From assembly GCA_019843655.1 (NCBI GenBank), contig JACDQD010000004.1, forward strand, positions 7,688,001 through 7,752,000: a stretch of 64,000 bases of DNA, in the 5' to 3' direction. Origin of the DNA: Lethocerus indicus (lineage: Eukaryota; Arthropoda; Insecta; Hemiptera; Belostomatidae). Shown in pieces: positions 12,740 through 24,559 of this stretch. The notes beneath the pieces were generated by a model, which did no database searches, had not been told where the DNA came from, and worked only from the letters and a program-made list of their open reading frames with translations. The translations under genes and the position numbers were made by a program. The number at the start of each line of letters is the position of its first letter. The stretch's first letter is position 1.

Positions 12740-12990
12740 GTATTGTGACGGGGAGCGGCTGAATATGTATGGGCGGGAGGGCTTGGCGGAGCCCGTGAAT
12801 CAGCCGCCCCCTCCATCCACCCCTAGACATTACGCTTTTTTCTTGTTTTTTAACCTCGAGACTTTTTTGTGTTTTTGTGTTATCTCTCTGCCAGCCGGTA
12901 ATTAAGGAGAGCCTTCAGAACCTCGGTATGGGGCGGGGGTGGGGGGGCAGGAGTGAGCAGGGGGTTCTAAATTCGGCAGTTTTTTAAGTG
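12740..12990. other. Folded GC-rich island with G-runs
   Basis: This island holds the two-tier stem at 12750-12811, then T-rich runs (T6-T7 between about 12835 and 12885). It then holds a G-rich tract at 12930-12964 with runs of four, five, seven and five G that could form a G-quadruplex on the plus strand. A stem followed by T-runs recalls an RNA polymerase III terminator, but no tRNA-like A or B box was found upstream. Confidence 0.45.
12750..12811. other. Two-tier stem structure
   Basis: GGGG-A-GCGGCTGA (12750-12762) pairs with TCAGCCGC-CCCC (12800-12811) as 12 base pairs with one bulged A. Inside the 37-base interior, GGGCT (12779-12783) pairs with AGCCC (12790-12794) around a six-base loop. 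The nested arrangement is typical of a structured RNA, though it could equally be a protein-bound DNA element. Confidence 0.55.
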
Positions 12991-13020
12991 CCCCGGGGCA
13001 GTTTTTATCTTCTTTTATCA

Positions 13021-14420
13021 GTCTAGCTTCACCCAAAGAAAGAAAAATAAGACACTAACTTTAATATATCTCGTGGACAAAATAATTCTTTGTTAACAAA
13101 TCTTATTAATTATGAACTCCTACTATATTGATAGAGTAGGGGCATCTCGTGACAAAAGAGTAATCTATTCGATTTCTCATTTTCGATCTTCAACTCGAAA
13201 ATCTTCTGAACTAGCAATGTTGAACATTTACTATGGGCAATGGGTGCACTATACTATAGGTACTATACTATACTATACAATACTATAGGTCAATCTATTC
13301 GGAAACAGGAGATATGAAAAGTTAGGACTTCGAAACATAAAAGTTCGAACACAGTGTCTAACTAAAAAGAAGACCGCAATAGGGGTAAGCCAAATAGAAT
13401 GCTGGTTTCGGCATTGAGAAAAATTCAAATTCATACTTTAAAGAAACAACTTGCTCAAATAACACACACAAATTAAGGTGTGCATGTTCACTGGCGTACA
13501 GGATGTATGAGGTGGTGGGAAGGGGGTTGGACCTTCATTTTAAATGAGCTCCCGAAACGAGAACACCGTGGGCAAGCTGCATTTGACGGCGGAATATAAA
13601 ATGCAGTTTTCACTTCTCATTTCCGTTGCCCTTGTTAAAGCAGTTGTTAAAACAGCGGCCTAACGAATGGTACTGTAGACCGTACGAATGGAGGTTTCCA
13701 TTTTCCTATTTGTTCCTTCTGGGATATTTCTTTTCTCCGCTATCCCTCCTTGTCCTTTATTAAATTTCATCCGACGGGAAAGGGTGTGTAGAGAGCTTCG
13801 GAAGTTCCAAATGCCATTCTCCCAGGCCCCAGCCCTTCGGATATGTGTGAACATTTGACCCAACCGAATGATTCTTTCGTTGTACAAGTGAAATTATAAA
13901 ATAAGAAGTTTTTTCAATATTTCATTCAACGTGAAATCAGTGGTATATAACCCCAATAAAATATATACAGCTATTTTTATTTGGTATCGTAGTAATTTTG
14001 ATTATATTAATATAGATGTTTTCATAGAATGTACCAATCGAAGTTTTGTAGATCGTAATTACTTCTATTTAAATGGATTCCATTTGGATATCCATTTATG
14101 TTTTAGAGACAGAGGCCAATAAACAGGTTGAGAACGGGAAACAGACGATGTCCCCGATCATTAGGATACTCCATGAAAAGGGAAGTTGAGCCGTTACTCA
14201 TGATTATTTCTCCTGATACTCAGTTCAGGACCGCTTTTGATCTAATTCCCGTGACTGGTTCCACGTATAAGTCTGACTTTGTATTTATCCACTGCTGTCT
14301 CTCCGAACTGTTAAAAATTGAATGAAATTTTTTTGTGTTCGAACATGCTGGATTGTTTGTCTGTACAAAACTAAACGGAGACTCTCTGTCGTGAGTTATC
14401 AAAGCACTCTTTCTCTGCAG
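13021..14420. other. AT-rich non-coding block with ACTAT microsatellite
   Basis: No gene is supported. The clear feature is the imperfect pentamer repeat at 13248-13289. Short frames on both strands (13660-13887, 14128-14325) carry no recognised motif. Confidence 0.5.
13248..13289. repeat. ACTAT microsatellite
   Basis: About eight ACTAT-type units with interruptions (two ACTATAGG variants flank the array). A simple tandem repeat, likely length-variable. Confidence 0.85.
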
Positions 14421-16560
14421 TTGGCTCTGGGCGGCAATTACCGGGCGGGCGGGAAAATCCGACCCGTCTGTGGGGGCGATAAGGGCTCGAACGAATTAGA
14501 TTCAGCGAGTATTAAACAAGTGGGACGGCCGGCTGCTCGGAATCGGGTCAAACTCCTCACTCAATTCCCCTTTATCCCAATTTATTCGCCCCTTAACGAC
14601 GTCTCCGTCTTGTTTTCCAGGCGACGTGAGTCGACGGGATTGGCCTAAGTAACGGCCAGTATTACACGCCTCGCCTGAAAGATCATTTTCCGGTTTATTT
14701 CTGCTGTTCTTGGAGACTCCGTTCCGGCAACTTAGACGGGTGTTTTATAGTTTTAAGGTATATTACAACTAAAAGTATTTCACGAGTCTGTAGAAAAATC
14801 GTGTAGAAAGTAAGATTCCGCATTTCCGGTATCACAATATTAATGTCACAATCAGTTTAACCACTCGTAGTTCTTGTTCACATTATTTAAAAGCATCGAG
14901 AAATAATATCAATGTTTAACCTAGGAATGTTAGAAAACGGATTATTAGCCACTTAATTAAAAATAATTAATACCAGCCGTCTCGAGGTTTTCTTGAGGTA
15001 TTTTCAATATTGCCATCGACGAGCATATAGGCTGGTACGAATGAATTGTTTCAACTCTCGGAATGGATAATTCATATGCCAACAAAATTGTTGTAGTGCT
15101 CATAATATATTAGGCGACGATTGCACGGTGTAAATGCTAGGGAAAAATGTTCCGCCCAGTGTGAATAAGGCAATCGGTGAAAAGACACTGCGACGAGAAA
15201 TCGGTAATAAGATTTTCCGGAAGTGGAGGACTACAAGCAGCAGTGTAATGTACTGGCAACTTAACCATCCTTAGAGACCATTCATGAAGGTACAATTCCA
15301 GGCTGCTTACTTGGACAGCCAGCGGACCGCGCGCATCACTCTCCCACTCCCCCACACGGAATTCAATTTACCGTATGTCGTACCACAAATTCAATAAGCC
15401 CCTAACGAAAAATATTGTCACCGAGATTTATTTATACGCGGGGGAAAGTTGGGAGGGGGGGCCGCTGAGTCGAACCGGTCGGAGGAGACCGACCTCGACA
15501 AATAAGAGGAAATGAAAGGGGCGAGTCATGAGTTCGCTCAGAGATGTGACTGTTTTTGTTGGAATATAAAATCCGTGGGCCAAAAGCACCGGGGGCTGCG
15601 GTCAAGTTACCGGAAAGTCACACCGACCGAGGGGAAATAAGTATTAAACCTTAGACGCCGCGATGGGCGTCGGTTTTGTTTCTGATGTGGCCGATCTTTC
15701 ACAACATTTTAAATGAAATTTCGCTACCTGCGACAACTTCAAACGTTGAAACCTCCCTTTGAAAAGTTCGCCGGTAGTCCACGTTGGCCCAATTTAATTT
15801 GTTTTCCCCCTTCCCGAATGGGGGAAAGGTTGACGATATTATCCCGGCCGGTATGCCAGCAACTGATAAGCTGTCAAATGCTAAACCCTAAATTTGGTCT
15901 AAATAGGAGTATTAGATGAGAAAGCTATAGTGTGTCATCAGACTACCAGTAGTTCTATTAGCACTTTTTATTACGACAGACAGCAACAGTATTTGCCACC
16001 TACAGTATAGTACTTAAAAGTGTCTGTTGAAAGCGGTATGGTAGATGGAGCCAACGGTGTTTCATTTCGCGGGGAACACTTTAGTTCCCAGCGGGAGGAA
16101 AGTGGAGCAATCGAGGCAATAAAAAGTCGACTTTTTGTCCTGTTCATTGACCATTTTAAGGGCGAGCTAACAAGTGCAATTTGTTAGGGTAGTCGGGGGA
16201 GGGGTAAAAGGAGGGTCCCCGCTGACTTAGTAGACCCGGGAGCTAAACTGATTAAGCGAGTGGCCCTTACCGTAGGGACGAGCCCCCTCCCTAAATGTTT
16301 CTACTAACGATATCCTCTCTTTTCGCGATGTTCTTCCCTTGATAACCTCTTTCTATCCCGTTTAATCCCCCTCCCTACCTTACAAATTCCCTTAGTCGTA
16401 GTTTTCCCGGGGGATTTCGAGTGTAAAAGGGACCTCTTAATTAAAATCTGTTTCCAAAGCGGGGGTAGAATTAATAAAACCGGGCCTGCCGAAATCAGGT
16501 GAAGGTTTTAACAATAATTGGTCCCTCCTTTGGGTCATTAGGCGCCCCATCGGTACCGAA
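14421..16560. other. Cluster of GC-rich islands
   Basis: Three islands (about 14430-14650, 15430-15900, 16180-16560) alternate with AT-rich spacers. A pyrimidine run ending TTTTCCAG at about 14611-14620 is a good acceptor-like sequence and is followed five bases later by GTGAGT. A five-base exon is not believable and the surrounding frame (14322-14648) has no domain. The third island has purine-rich GGGG runs and CCCC-rich complements but no stable long stem. I cannot assign a function. Confidence 0.4.
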
Positions 16561-16870
16561 TAATGAGGATTTAAGAAATTAAGGCGCAACCCCATTCACT
16601 TTTTTCGCTAATATTCGTTTCGCGTCGGGAAATAAGCAGCCCTTCATTAAAAATATTCGCTCACCGGTGGTGTCCAGCTCCAATTAGGCCCTTTTGGTCT
16701 ATTCGAATGTCGCTACCAAAAGAGCAATAACGATCTTACGGTCCACCGCAGGCCAAAAGCCATTCATTATCAAAAAGAATGCTGGAGGAAATAAATTGTT
16801 GCCCGACTCCAATACTAAATTCTTCTATGAAGGCTATACAGCAGTAAATGTACACAGTAATGCAACCAAT

Positions 16871-16900
16871 TTTTACCACGTTAATTTTTAACGTGGAAAA
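16871..16900. other. Strong hairpin
   Basis: CCACGTTAA (16876-16884) pairs perfectly with TTAACGTGG (16888-16896) around a TTT loop. Outside a single bulged A, TTTT (16871-16874) can pair with AAAA (16897-16900), giving 13 base pairs in 30 bases. It resembles an intrinsic-terminator shape, but the setting is eukaryotic, so a cruciform or RNA fold is the more sensible reading. Confidence 0.65.
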
Positions 16901-17582
16901 ATGTTATCGAACTATTCTAGATAAACTCTTTGCTGGATCTCAAGAAGCTAGTAATTGGAGAGGAACGATAAAGGGGCGTTTAAACATTGATAATTATAAT
17001 GATGTTGGTTAAGGCTGTCATTTCTAATTTGACTACTAATACTAATTGATCCATATAACAAATTATTATATTGTATTGATTGAGAAAAGTGGCCTTATAT
17101 TTGCACTTTTCATAAAATGTGTAGAATTATAAGCATTAAATCAGTAAAAACAATGATTCGAGTCTGGTGATTGGAAGCCGCGCTAAACGAAACGGGCGCC
17201 GGAAAACAAATTAAGAACCCGAAGTCTTCAGTCAGTTGGAAGAGGGAGAGAACCAGAAGAAGCGCGAATAAAGAAATCTAACAGAAACCTTGTCTACCTG
17301 GTATCAAACCGGGAACAACAGAAATCCTAAAGTTTCGAGGGGGAGAAAGTTTGCACTCTTCTAATATAAGAAATCCGGCAGGAGTCGGTAAAAAGTTTTC
17401 CTATGGTGACGAGAACTTTGGGTGAGAGGCCAAAAGTTGCGCCGGCTGTTCACAAAAGACTTTTATCAATCGATACTATATAGGAATAAATTTTTAGTTA
17501 CAGGGAGTTGGATAACTTTTTTGTTTCAAACGCTTCAGTAGACACGCCCTCTTCTTGATTTTGGCAATGTACGGCTGTAGAT

Positions 17583-17599
17583 ACACACACACACACACA
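17583..17599. repeat. CA dinucleotide tract
   Basis: About nine CA units followed by CATACATAC. A short microsatellite with Z-DNA potential; no further role is visible. Confidence 0.85.
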
Positions 17600-18435
17600 T
17601 ACATACTTAAGGTAGATAGAAAGAAATATTTCTATTATAATTGTCGGGAATATTTGCTGTTTTTTTTTAATGAAACTGAAACAATACATAATAACTTACT
17701 ACATTAACTTTAAATATAACAATGTATGAAAGACGACGACCGAGGTATCGACTTATTGGAGAGAAGCTATTTTTAGAGAACGCTGATCGACAATACAAAA
17801 AATAATGATTTCTTACATTTATTTACTTAGCCGTAATGCAATTATAACTGAACATAATCTTTACAGTAGATATTTTAATTTTAACTCGGATATAATATCC
17901 GAAAATCATTGTCGGTCGCATGCAACGGAGCAGTTATTTCCTTAACAGTCACTTAATACTATTTTACGATTGGCCGGTCTAATAAATGGTGCCCAGTATC
18001 ATATCGATCAGTAAATTCTGTTGGAAACGCAAATTGGGCGACAAGCTATTGGATGAAAATATATTTCAGCGTTTATATTACAAGTAGTTATTTCCAGTCA
18101 GGGTGATATGAGATTAGTAAACTTTAAAATTGACCTACTATTAAGAAGAAGACTCTCCCTACTCATTGAAATCAAGAAATAGTATAGTTCATCACTGAAA
18201 CTTCCAATATATTTTTATATTATCATTATGCTCAGATTAGTTATTTCTCAATTTACACTCATCTTTTCTTCCTTCGATAATCAAGGGCGCCATTACCAAA
18301 CCTTTCTGAGAAACTAACCTCAGGAAAAGGATCGATTTACACGATCGAAAATCAGATATATAATTTGATCTGTAACCCTATCACAGAATGACAGATAGGG
18401 AATACATTGTTCCGGCCTCTTAATGGCACGAAACG

Positions 18436-18539
18436 CTGTCAGGTGTACTGTCAAATGTTCACGGGAGAGGACGAGACGCAATATTCACGTAACATGACGT
18501 GCGATTAACGAGTTGTACCTAACCGTATACACCTGACTG
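18436..18539. other. Long-range inverted repeat
   Basis: CTGTCAGGTGTA (18436-18447) and TACACCTGACTG (18528-18539) are inverted copies matching at 11 of 12 positions, separated by 80 bases. The arms could pair in an RNA or bring two protein sites together. The CAGGTG part is an E-box, so two inverted E-box sites are an alternative explanation. Confidence 0.4.
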
Positions 18540-20366
18540 TCAGTCTAACTAACGTCCCCCATCTAACATCTCTTTTAACATACCTATTGCGTTTGATTGT
18601 ATATATGTATATATATATAAACGATAATGTAATGTATGACTTAGCATACAAAATTCAATATCTTACATAGTTACACTGTCATAGCAAACAAATGGAATAT
18701 GACTTCCAGTCCAGATACACTATCCAAAACCACCATGTATGTTGGGAATAGCACTTCTTCTGTTGCAATAGGAAGGTATGTAGCAAAGATGCGTGGTATT
18801 ATGCGTAATGTACATTTTCGGAATATCGCTAACCAGTTAGTTATTTATTATTAGTTCATTAACCTATAGATTCTTTAAGGCAGATTCAGTACTTGCCTCA
18901 CTATTTGAAATGTGAGCATAGTTTTTGCTACTCCCTTTGGCAGTTTTCCATTATGTGACTAATTCTCACTAATAATGGCTATTTGCTGAACTAATTATCA
19001 CAAATATAGATTAGTACCTGACCTGGTTTCTGGGATGCATTTCGTGATTTCCTATAATAACGTGACGTTTATTTAAGCTCCGGCAACTGACGATAAAGGA
19101 TTTCAGAATAGTGGTTTGGTAAAATGAGAATAATCAGATCGTTCCCAATTGCGAATAATGGCATCGGTGTTAATAGCCTACAGGCTAACAGATACTGCCC
19201 CCAATCTTTAATAGGATTAAAATAATGCCCGATCAAAGCTGTGCAAACTTTGATTAAAGTCATGCTGCGTAACGCCCTCTAAGTCCTGGGCAACACCTAC
19301 TATCACCCGCCCCAAAAGTTTAAGGAATACCGTCCATTTAATTCGTATATTCCATCAATTATAAATTAATGGCGTCAATGCTTGTCGCTTGTGATCTTCG
19401 AATGTGAGTCTTACGTGATAATCAAACAGGTTTAGCGATCGAAAATATTTGCAGTCCACTTGTAAAATAAGTACAACCTTTTAAAGCATTGCGTGAATCC
19501 TTATCTTATTAATAGAGGGGAGTTCCTCGGTTATTACAGTAATTATATTTGCGTTGGGCTATTCAGTAAAAGAAAGTAGACTATTATATCTGTCCTATTA
19601 AAGCCTTTTCGTTATCGGGAAAGCCATTGTTAAACAGCGAACTCTGTTAATCAATTATTGATTAAGTAATTGGCTAACGAACTGATATAATATCCAAATA
19701 GCGAGTAAGCTAGACAATTAATGGTCAACAATCTTAATGGTTTAAAAGTTATTAAGTCAGTCCTATCAGGTGAGTTGGGGGGGAATCGGTGAACGGGCGG
19801 GTAACCTGCTAGTTCGTGCCCGGGGCAAACTCCCTTCTAGCCGTTAAACCACCAGAGTGGAGCATGGTAAACGAAACTTGGCGTTTATAGGACCCCTCTC
19901 CCACAAAAATATAGCATATAACATATAGCATAAGATACTTGTCTTTCCACAATTGTTTATTTGGTGGCCGGAGAAATCAGGCCTTATGTTTTTAAGAGCG
20001 CATAACTAGCCCTTTTAAGCTGCCGCTATTATAAAATTCGTGCACATCAATCGAAACAAGCTAAGAACAGTGTTAAAATTTAAGTTCAATCTTTGATAAA
20101 TAAGCACTATCAACAGACCTTCGTGTTTCAAGTTCCAGAGCCATCTTAATACTAGGATACAAATAAAAGAAATACGTTCGACATAAGAATATGCCTCATA
20201 ATTTCATTCGAACTTCTTATTATATACTTCTAATCCTCGGGTACTAAATGATTGAAAACTGGGCTAAAACATACGATAGAAAAATCCGAAACATTCAGCA
20301 CAATACTTCATGTATACAAGTGTAACCTGAAGCGTAACTTTGAACTGTTCCTGGAGTTGTTAGGGT

Positions 20367-20469
20367 GTGGGCTGGGGCTGGGGCTGGGGGTGGGGGTGGT
20401 CTGGCGCTAATTAGGCCGACTAATTAGAGGGTGGAGGCCGGCAATCAGCATGGTTGGGGCACCCCAACC
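20367..20469. promoter_or_regulatory. Candidate regulatory element: G-runs, twin CTAATTAG, hairpin
   Basis: Three motifs lie within about 100 bases. First is a run of GGGGCT units merging into GGGGGT (20367-20399) with G-quadruplex potential. Next are two identical palindromes CTAATTAG at 20407-20414 and 20420-20427, 13 bases apart, each containing the TAATTA homeodomain core. Last is GGTTGGGG (20452-20459) inverted as CCCCAACC (20462-20469). Paired TAATTA palindromes at about 1.2 helical turns are a plausible homeodomain enhancer core. No gene is adjacent, so the target is unknown. Confidence 0.35.
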
Positions 20470-20530
20470 CCACGCCCAAATACAACTACCTTTTATTTGC
20501 CCACTCCGCCGATTCCCCCAAAAGGGACCC

Positions 20531-21640
20531 CTTCCTGTATCATCCACAAAAGAATTATTCAGTCGGAGAAACGTTCAAATTCGACTTACAATGTTGAAAG
20601 GATTCGATTTTATTGTGCATACAATACGTAACGTTTGTCTCTGATGGAAATCACATTACTCATTAGTGACACATAGTGTGGCTAATAGTAGTTTCATCTA
20701 TATCTTAGCTCCAGAAGTAAATCCATCCGCTACAGAAGAGTAAGCTCAGTAACCTAATTAATCGACTGTAAAGTTATTATCCCTTTAACCCTGATTTTTA
20801 AATTCTCCCTTCAAAATTATGTTGTTTGTATGTTCTTCACAAAATTATGAACAAAAATTCGGGCACCTCTGCGATATAAAGCGATTTTCCAAATGCAGTA
20901 TAAAGTACATATAAAGCAGTTAAAGTGTTAACATTCAGAGCCCTCGAGGATCCGAATAATTCCCGCAACACTCAATCAACCGAGCGGACGCTATCAAAGG
21001 TTCGGATTTAGAGATGTCCCTACACAATAATCTCGGACTCACGAACAGTACAATAATTTACTGTTCGAAGGCGGATTTAAAGCGTCCATTTCCCAGTAGT
21101 GAATCAGCGGCGGGCCCGTATTTACTGGTTCGGGGGCCATCTGGAGTAGTGCGTTAATACTGCGTAAAGTGGAGGAAGGGGTGGAAGGGGGTTGCGGTCG
21201 CGCTCATAAATCCAGGGCCGGTGGCGGCTAAGATCTCTCAAGTGGGGGCCTGTCCCGCCGATACTTGAACCGCAAACAGCACAGAGCCCCCGCCCCCGCC
21301 CCCGCACACTGCTACCCTTACAGGCCGTTTTCTTCCGGCCCCCGCACAAATCCCTCTGACGGCGCACCCGCCCACCCCCCTTCAACCCTCCACAACCCAA
21401 TAGTTCTTTACCGATGCGGAGGCCGTCTTTCAGACGAGGGAGACGACGGCGGCTCGCCCTACACCCCACACCTCCACCACGCAGGAAGGAGGAATATGTA
21501 AAGGATAAGAGAAAGAGAGAGAATTGGCAGCCGGGAATATGGCGAACGCTGGAAGGATTTTTTCCGGAAGGTTTCGGCCTTCCGATAGGGAGGTTCCCAC
21601 CCACCTTGAAAATAGCGTAAAGTAAATAACCGCGGGAGCG
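20531..21640. other. AT-rich spacer and GC-rich island
   Basis: The first half is plain AT-rich DNA. From about 21100 to 21620 the sequence is GC-rich with three C5 runs at 21287-21303 and a hairpin CGGAAGG / CCTTCCG at 21565-21584. The longest open frame of the window (minus, 21122-21649, about 175 codons) lies here. Its product is low-complexity Gly/Arg/Pro-rich sequence, overlapping frames are open too, and no domain is visible, so it is read as a by-product of base composition. Confidence 0.45.
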
Positions 21641-22446
21641 CCACCACAAGTTGCTCGACAGTCAATATAAAGCAAGATTCTAATCATCAACAAAGAAAGG
21701 TTAGTATGGAGTAGAGGAAGTTATTAGATAGATATTAGCTTTATATTCTTCATTATGGGCAGAAACTGAAAAAAAAAAACTTTTTTAAAAAAAGATCGGT
21801 TTCGTAATAACATAATCGTACCTAAAAACAGTGTTGGTAATAAAATAGAAGGTTGCGCTTACCGATGATTCCGCGTTGATGGGATAAGTAGGCGTTTTGT
21901 AACTCAGGTTCTCATCGGAGGAGGGTACCGCTGGTTCCCTATTTACCCCGGTGAGCATACAATTTTATTTCTTAACTTACGTCTGTTTTTTTGTTTCTTT
22001 TTCAGACATTTATTATGCGCAAATATTTTACCCAGTTATACGCCTAACCAACGCCTCTTGATGATCATACCTTTGATAAACCTACTAACCCACGCAGTCC
22101 CTCGTTTAACCCTTACAGTGTTTTTTCGTTTTATCATTAGCCTGGAAACACATTTGCAGAGGGCAGCATAAATATGTCACAAACAGATGCATACATCCTG
22201 TCCATGTATTATTATCCTGTATGAAAGAAAATGCATAAATCCTCCTATTGCTACTTCACTTACACATCGCCCTAATTCTTTGTCGATCCCATGTTGCTTC
22301 AATAAGTCACGAAGGGGCACCTCACGATTGACCCTAATTACTTTAATTATGATGGTTTTAAAATTATATGTACATTTCAGTCAGTAATTTGCATAGTACA
22401 CGCATTAGTACGTCGATAATTTGAATCTGGGGTTTTCAAGCAGGGG

Positions 22447-22470
22447 CGTGTTGCGGGATAGCCCAACACG
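22447..22470. other. Bulged hairpin
   Basis: CGTGTT-GC-GGG (22447-22457) pairs with CCC-AACACG (22462-22470) around an ATAG loop, nine base pairs with a two-base bulge. Function unknown. Confidence 0.5.
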
Positions 22471-23856
22471 AAAATCCATTTAGTGAAATCAATTAGATCT
22501 AGTTTTCTAAACCTTTTGCACAAATTCACCAATTATTTGTTAGTATTACATATGTACGTATTATGAAAAAGTGCATTAATTTTGCACAGAGGATATTCAG
22601 TATGTGATTTGGTTTTACTGTAAAAAAAATCCACGTGTTGTGAATATAAATATGCAATAAGAAACTTATTTCAAAAGTTCTACAAAAACGGTTTCTAGCT
22701 AAAGTCGACCAAGGACCACAATTTTTCTTTTTCTTTTTGTATTATTTCATATTATTATATACGTTTTGGATAATCCAGGGACCTCAATCCTGTTTACGCG
22801 ACTCTGTATGTTTCGAATGCGAACGATACTGTCATCATTGAAGCGCCCACATCCACGGGCCGTATTGTTCGTTTATGTTTGTGTTCTCTGTTTGTTCGCT
22901 GAAATTACGCATATTATTGTGTATAGAGAACAATATGAGGTTTGGTATTCTATCAGCGGTGGTGGTGTGTGGAGTCAGTTCTAAAGTTTACTCTACTCGC
23001 CATTTAGTAGTTCCCTTCAGACGGCGACAATAAATTAGTACAATGGATTGGCAATTTTACTCCTGGTGCTGTTGTACAGGCCGAATGCACCACTTTTCCG
23101 CAAAAGTAGTACATTTCCGCTTCATCAAACAATGTTCAATTAACAAAATTTCCAAAAATGCCTATACCCAACACTGCTATGATTTTGCATTAAGTATATA
23201 TTATATATTTGTATATATATTCTAATATGTATATATAGCTGGAGACGAATCGAGTTATATACAACAATGGAATCATAATTGAAATTACAATTAATTTGTT
23301 TCATAATCCTCTCAAGTATAGATAAAAAACTGTTATAATGAATTTTAATTGAGGAAAATTCAGTCCGCTATCGGAGAATCGTGCCCGGACCCAATATATT
23401 TACGCAGCACCAGTCCATCCGCTTGATGTTATGTCTTCCATTTAAAATTCAACAGTTCAAACGATATATTGTAAATGAATATTGAAAAATATATAAGTTG
23501 ATGTAACATTTTATTAATGGGACGGGCGTATTTATTTATAGCCTTAATATTTGGAAATGGGGGAGGACGCATAGATATGCAGCTGTGTGCGAAGGTGGGC
23601 GCTGGAGGTGTCTTATTTATTGTTTGGCCGGCAATCTCCTAATGGACAAGCTTTTCGTTGGGGCGGTCCGATTAATTGAAACCCGATAGTAATTGGTTCC
23701 GATTCGGAAAGGACAGACGCCCTATTTCGAGGCCCAGGGAGTTAATTTAAACTTGTGGGCAGTGGGAGGGGGCACAGGGGAGTGTTAAGGGAGGGCCCTA
23801 TTCCTAGCCCCTTTTTTTTGAGCGAGAGGTTTTTTCTAAATGAAAGATCTATTTTC

Positions 23857-23878
23857 GGGTCGGACTAAAGTCCGGCCC
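23857..23878. other. Strong GC-rich hairpin
   Basis: GGGTCGGACT and AGTCCGGCCC form a ten-pair inverted repeat including one G-T pair, with only AA between. As RNA the innermost pair would open to a four-base loop. It lies just after a T-rich run and beside a GC-rich stretch. Confidence 0.55.
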
Positions 23879-24363
23879 TTCCTCAGACCTGTTGGATAAG
23901 GCTCGCGTTTCGCCACCGATACCAAGTGAAATTTCAGTAGATTTCAGTAATTATTCGTATCTAATTGGTTATTTTTATAATGATACTTGATCACCCTTTC
24001 AAGGGATATGTTAATATACACCGAAATCGATATTTAATCTGAAGGAAACGAATCGGTAAACCGAGACCGGCAATTACTCGTTGGGTTGTGGCCTTTCCCT
24101 CTCGACAACTCCATTTCCCTGGCAGTTTAAGAAAACATTAATGACGTCTGTGGCAGGGTCCCCTCCTTGCTTTTTAAATATTAAAACAAACACCGCCGAC
24201 GTTTCAAGAGAGCCGTAAGAAGTGAAAGCAAATTGTCAGTAGTTGGGGGTTGGTGTAGAGCGGGTGGCTGCGAGGGTGGGGGTGTTCGGACCCGTAGAAA
24301 TTACCGTTTCATAATTAAGGCGGTTCCTTCTGCTGGTCCGGTGTCATAGCGGCCACGTGAGGG

Positions 24364-24480
24364 CCCCATTGTGCGCACACCTAATGGGCTTTAAACTTTC
24401 ATGACGGTGGCCTCCAATTGCCCAATCCGTTTTAAGGGGAAGGAAAAGAGAGAATTCTCACCCTTTCTTGTTGGCTTCTT
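24364..24480 (+). repeat. Duplicated non-coding element, copy A
   Basis: This segment and 25553-25655 are diverged copies in the same orientation, 1190 bases apart. They share CCCCATT, the exact 19-mer CTAATGGGCTTTAAACTTT (24381-24399 here), then CAATCC, a GGGG block and a CTTGTT...CTTC end, with small insertions and deletions between. The matching blocks keep the same order, so this is common descent rather than composition. Neither copy has a shared long reading frame, so selection on non-coding function (a duplicated enhancer or structured element) is the likeliest reason the core is intact. A remnant of an unrecognised short mobile element is the alternative. Confidence 0.85.
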
Positions 24481-24516
24481 CCCTGTTTGCTGTTTCCCTG
24501 TATATAACAAACAGGG
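24481..24516. other. 9-bp inverted repeat beside copy A
   Basis: CCCTGTTTG (24481-24489) and CAAACAGGG (24508-24516) are exact inverted copies separated by 18 bases. They begin at the end of duplicated copy A; copy B shows no equivalent. Confidence 0.5.
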
Positions 24517-24559
24517 CTGGACCCAATCAGATCCACCATGTTATTTAAGACGTGTAAGA

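Larger units (their letters stand above)
16561..20340. other. AT-rich non-coding block
   Basis: No gene is supported. Contents are the strong hairpin at 16871-16900, the CA-dinucleotide tract at 17583-17599, alternating TA/GTA runs near 18599-18620, a long-range inverted repeat at 18436-18539 and a small ATATAGCATA duplication near 19910-19935. Confidence 0.55.
21641..24240. other. AT-rich non-coding block
   Basis: No gene is supported. A very good acceptor-like pyrimidine run ends TTTTTCAG at about 22004. The frame after it stays open for roughly 55 codons but is unrecognised. Hairpins lie at 22447-22470 and 23857-23878. An open frame at 22766-22984 encodes an eight-residue word shared with a distant frame near 41460 (see findings). 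Confidence 0.5.

Noticed and set aside
14611..14632. Acceptor-like TTTTCCAG followed five bases later by GTGAGT
   Set aside because: A five-base exon is implausible and no exon frame follows that I can recognise.
21122..21649. Longest open frame (minus, about 175 codons)
   Set aside because: It lies in GC-rich DNA with few stops, other frames are open over the same bases, and the product is low-complexity Gly/Arg/Pro-rich without a motif.
21985..22175. Strong acceptor-like pyrimidine tract with a 55-codon open frame after it
   Set aside because: The translated stretch is unrecognised and no upstream donor exon was found; one signal alone does not make an exon.
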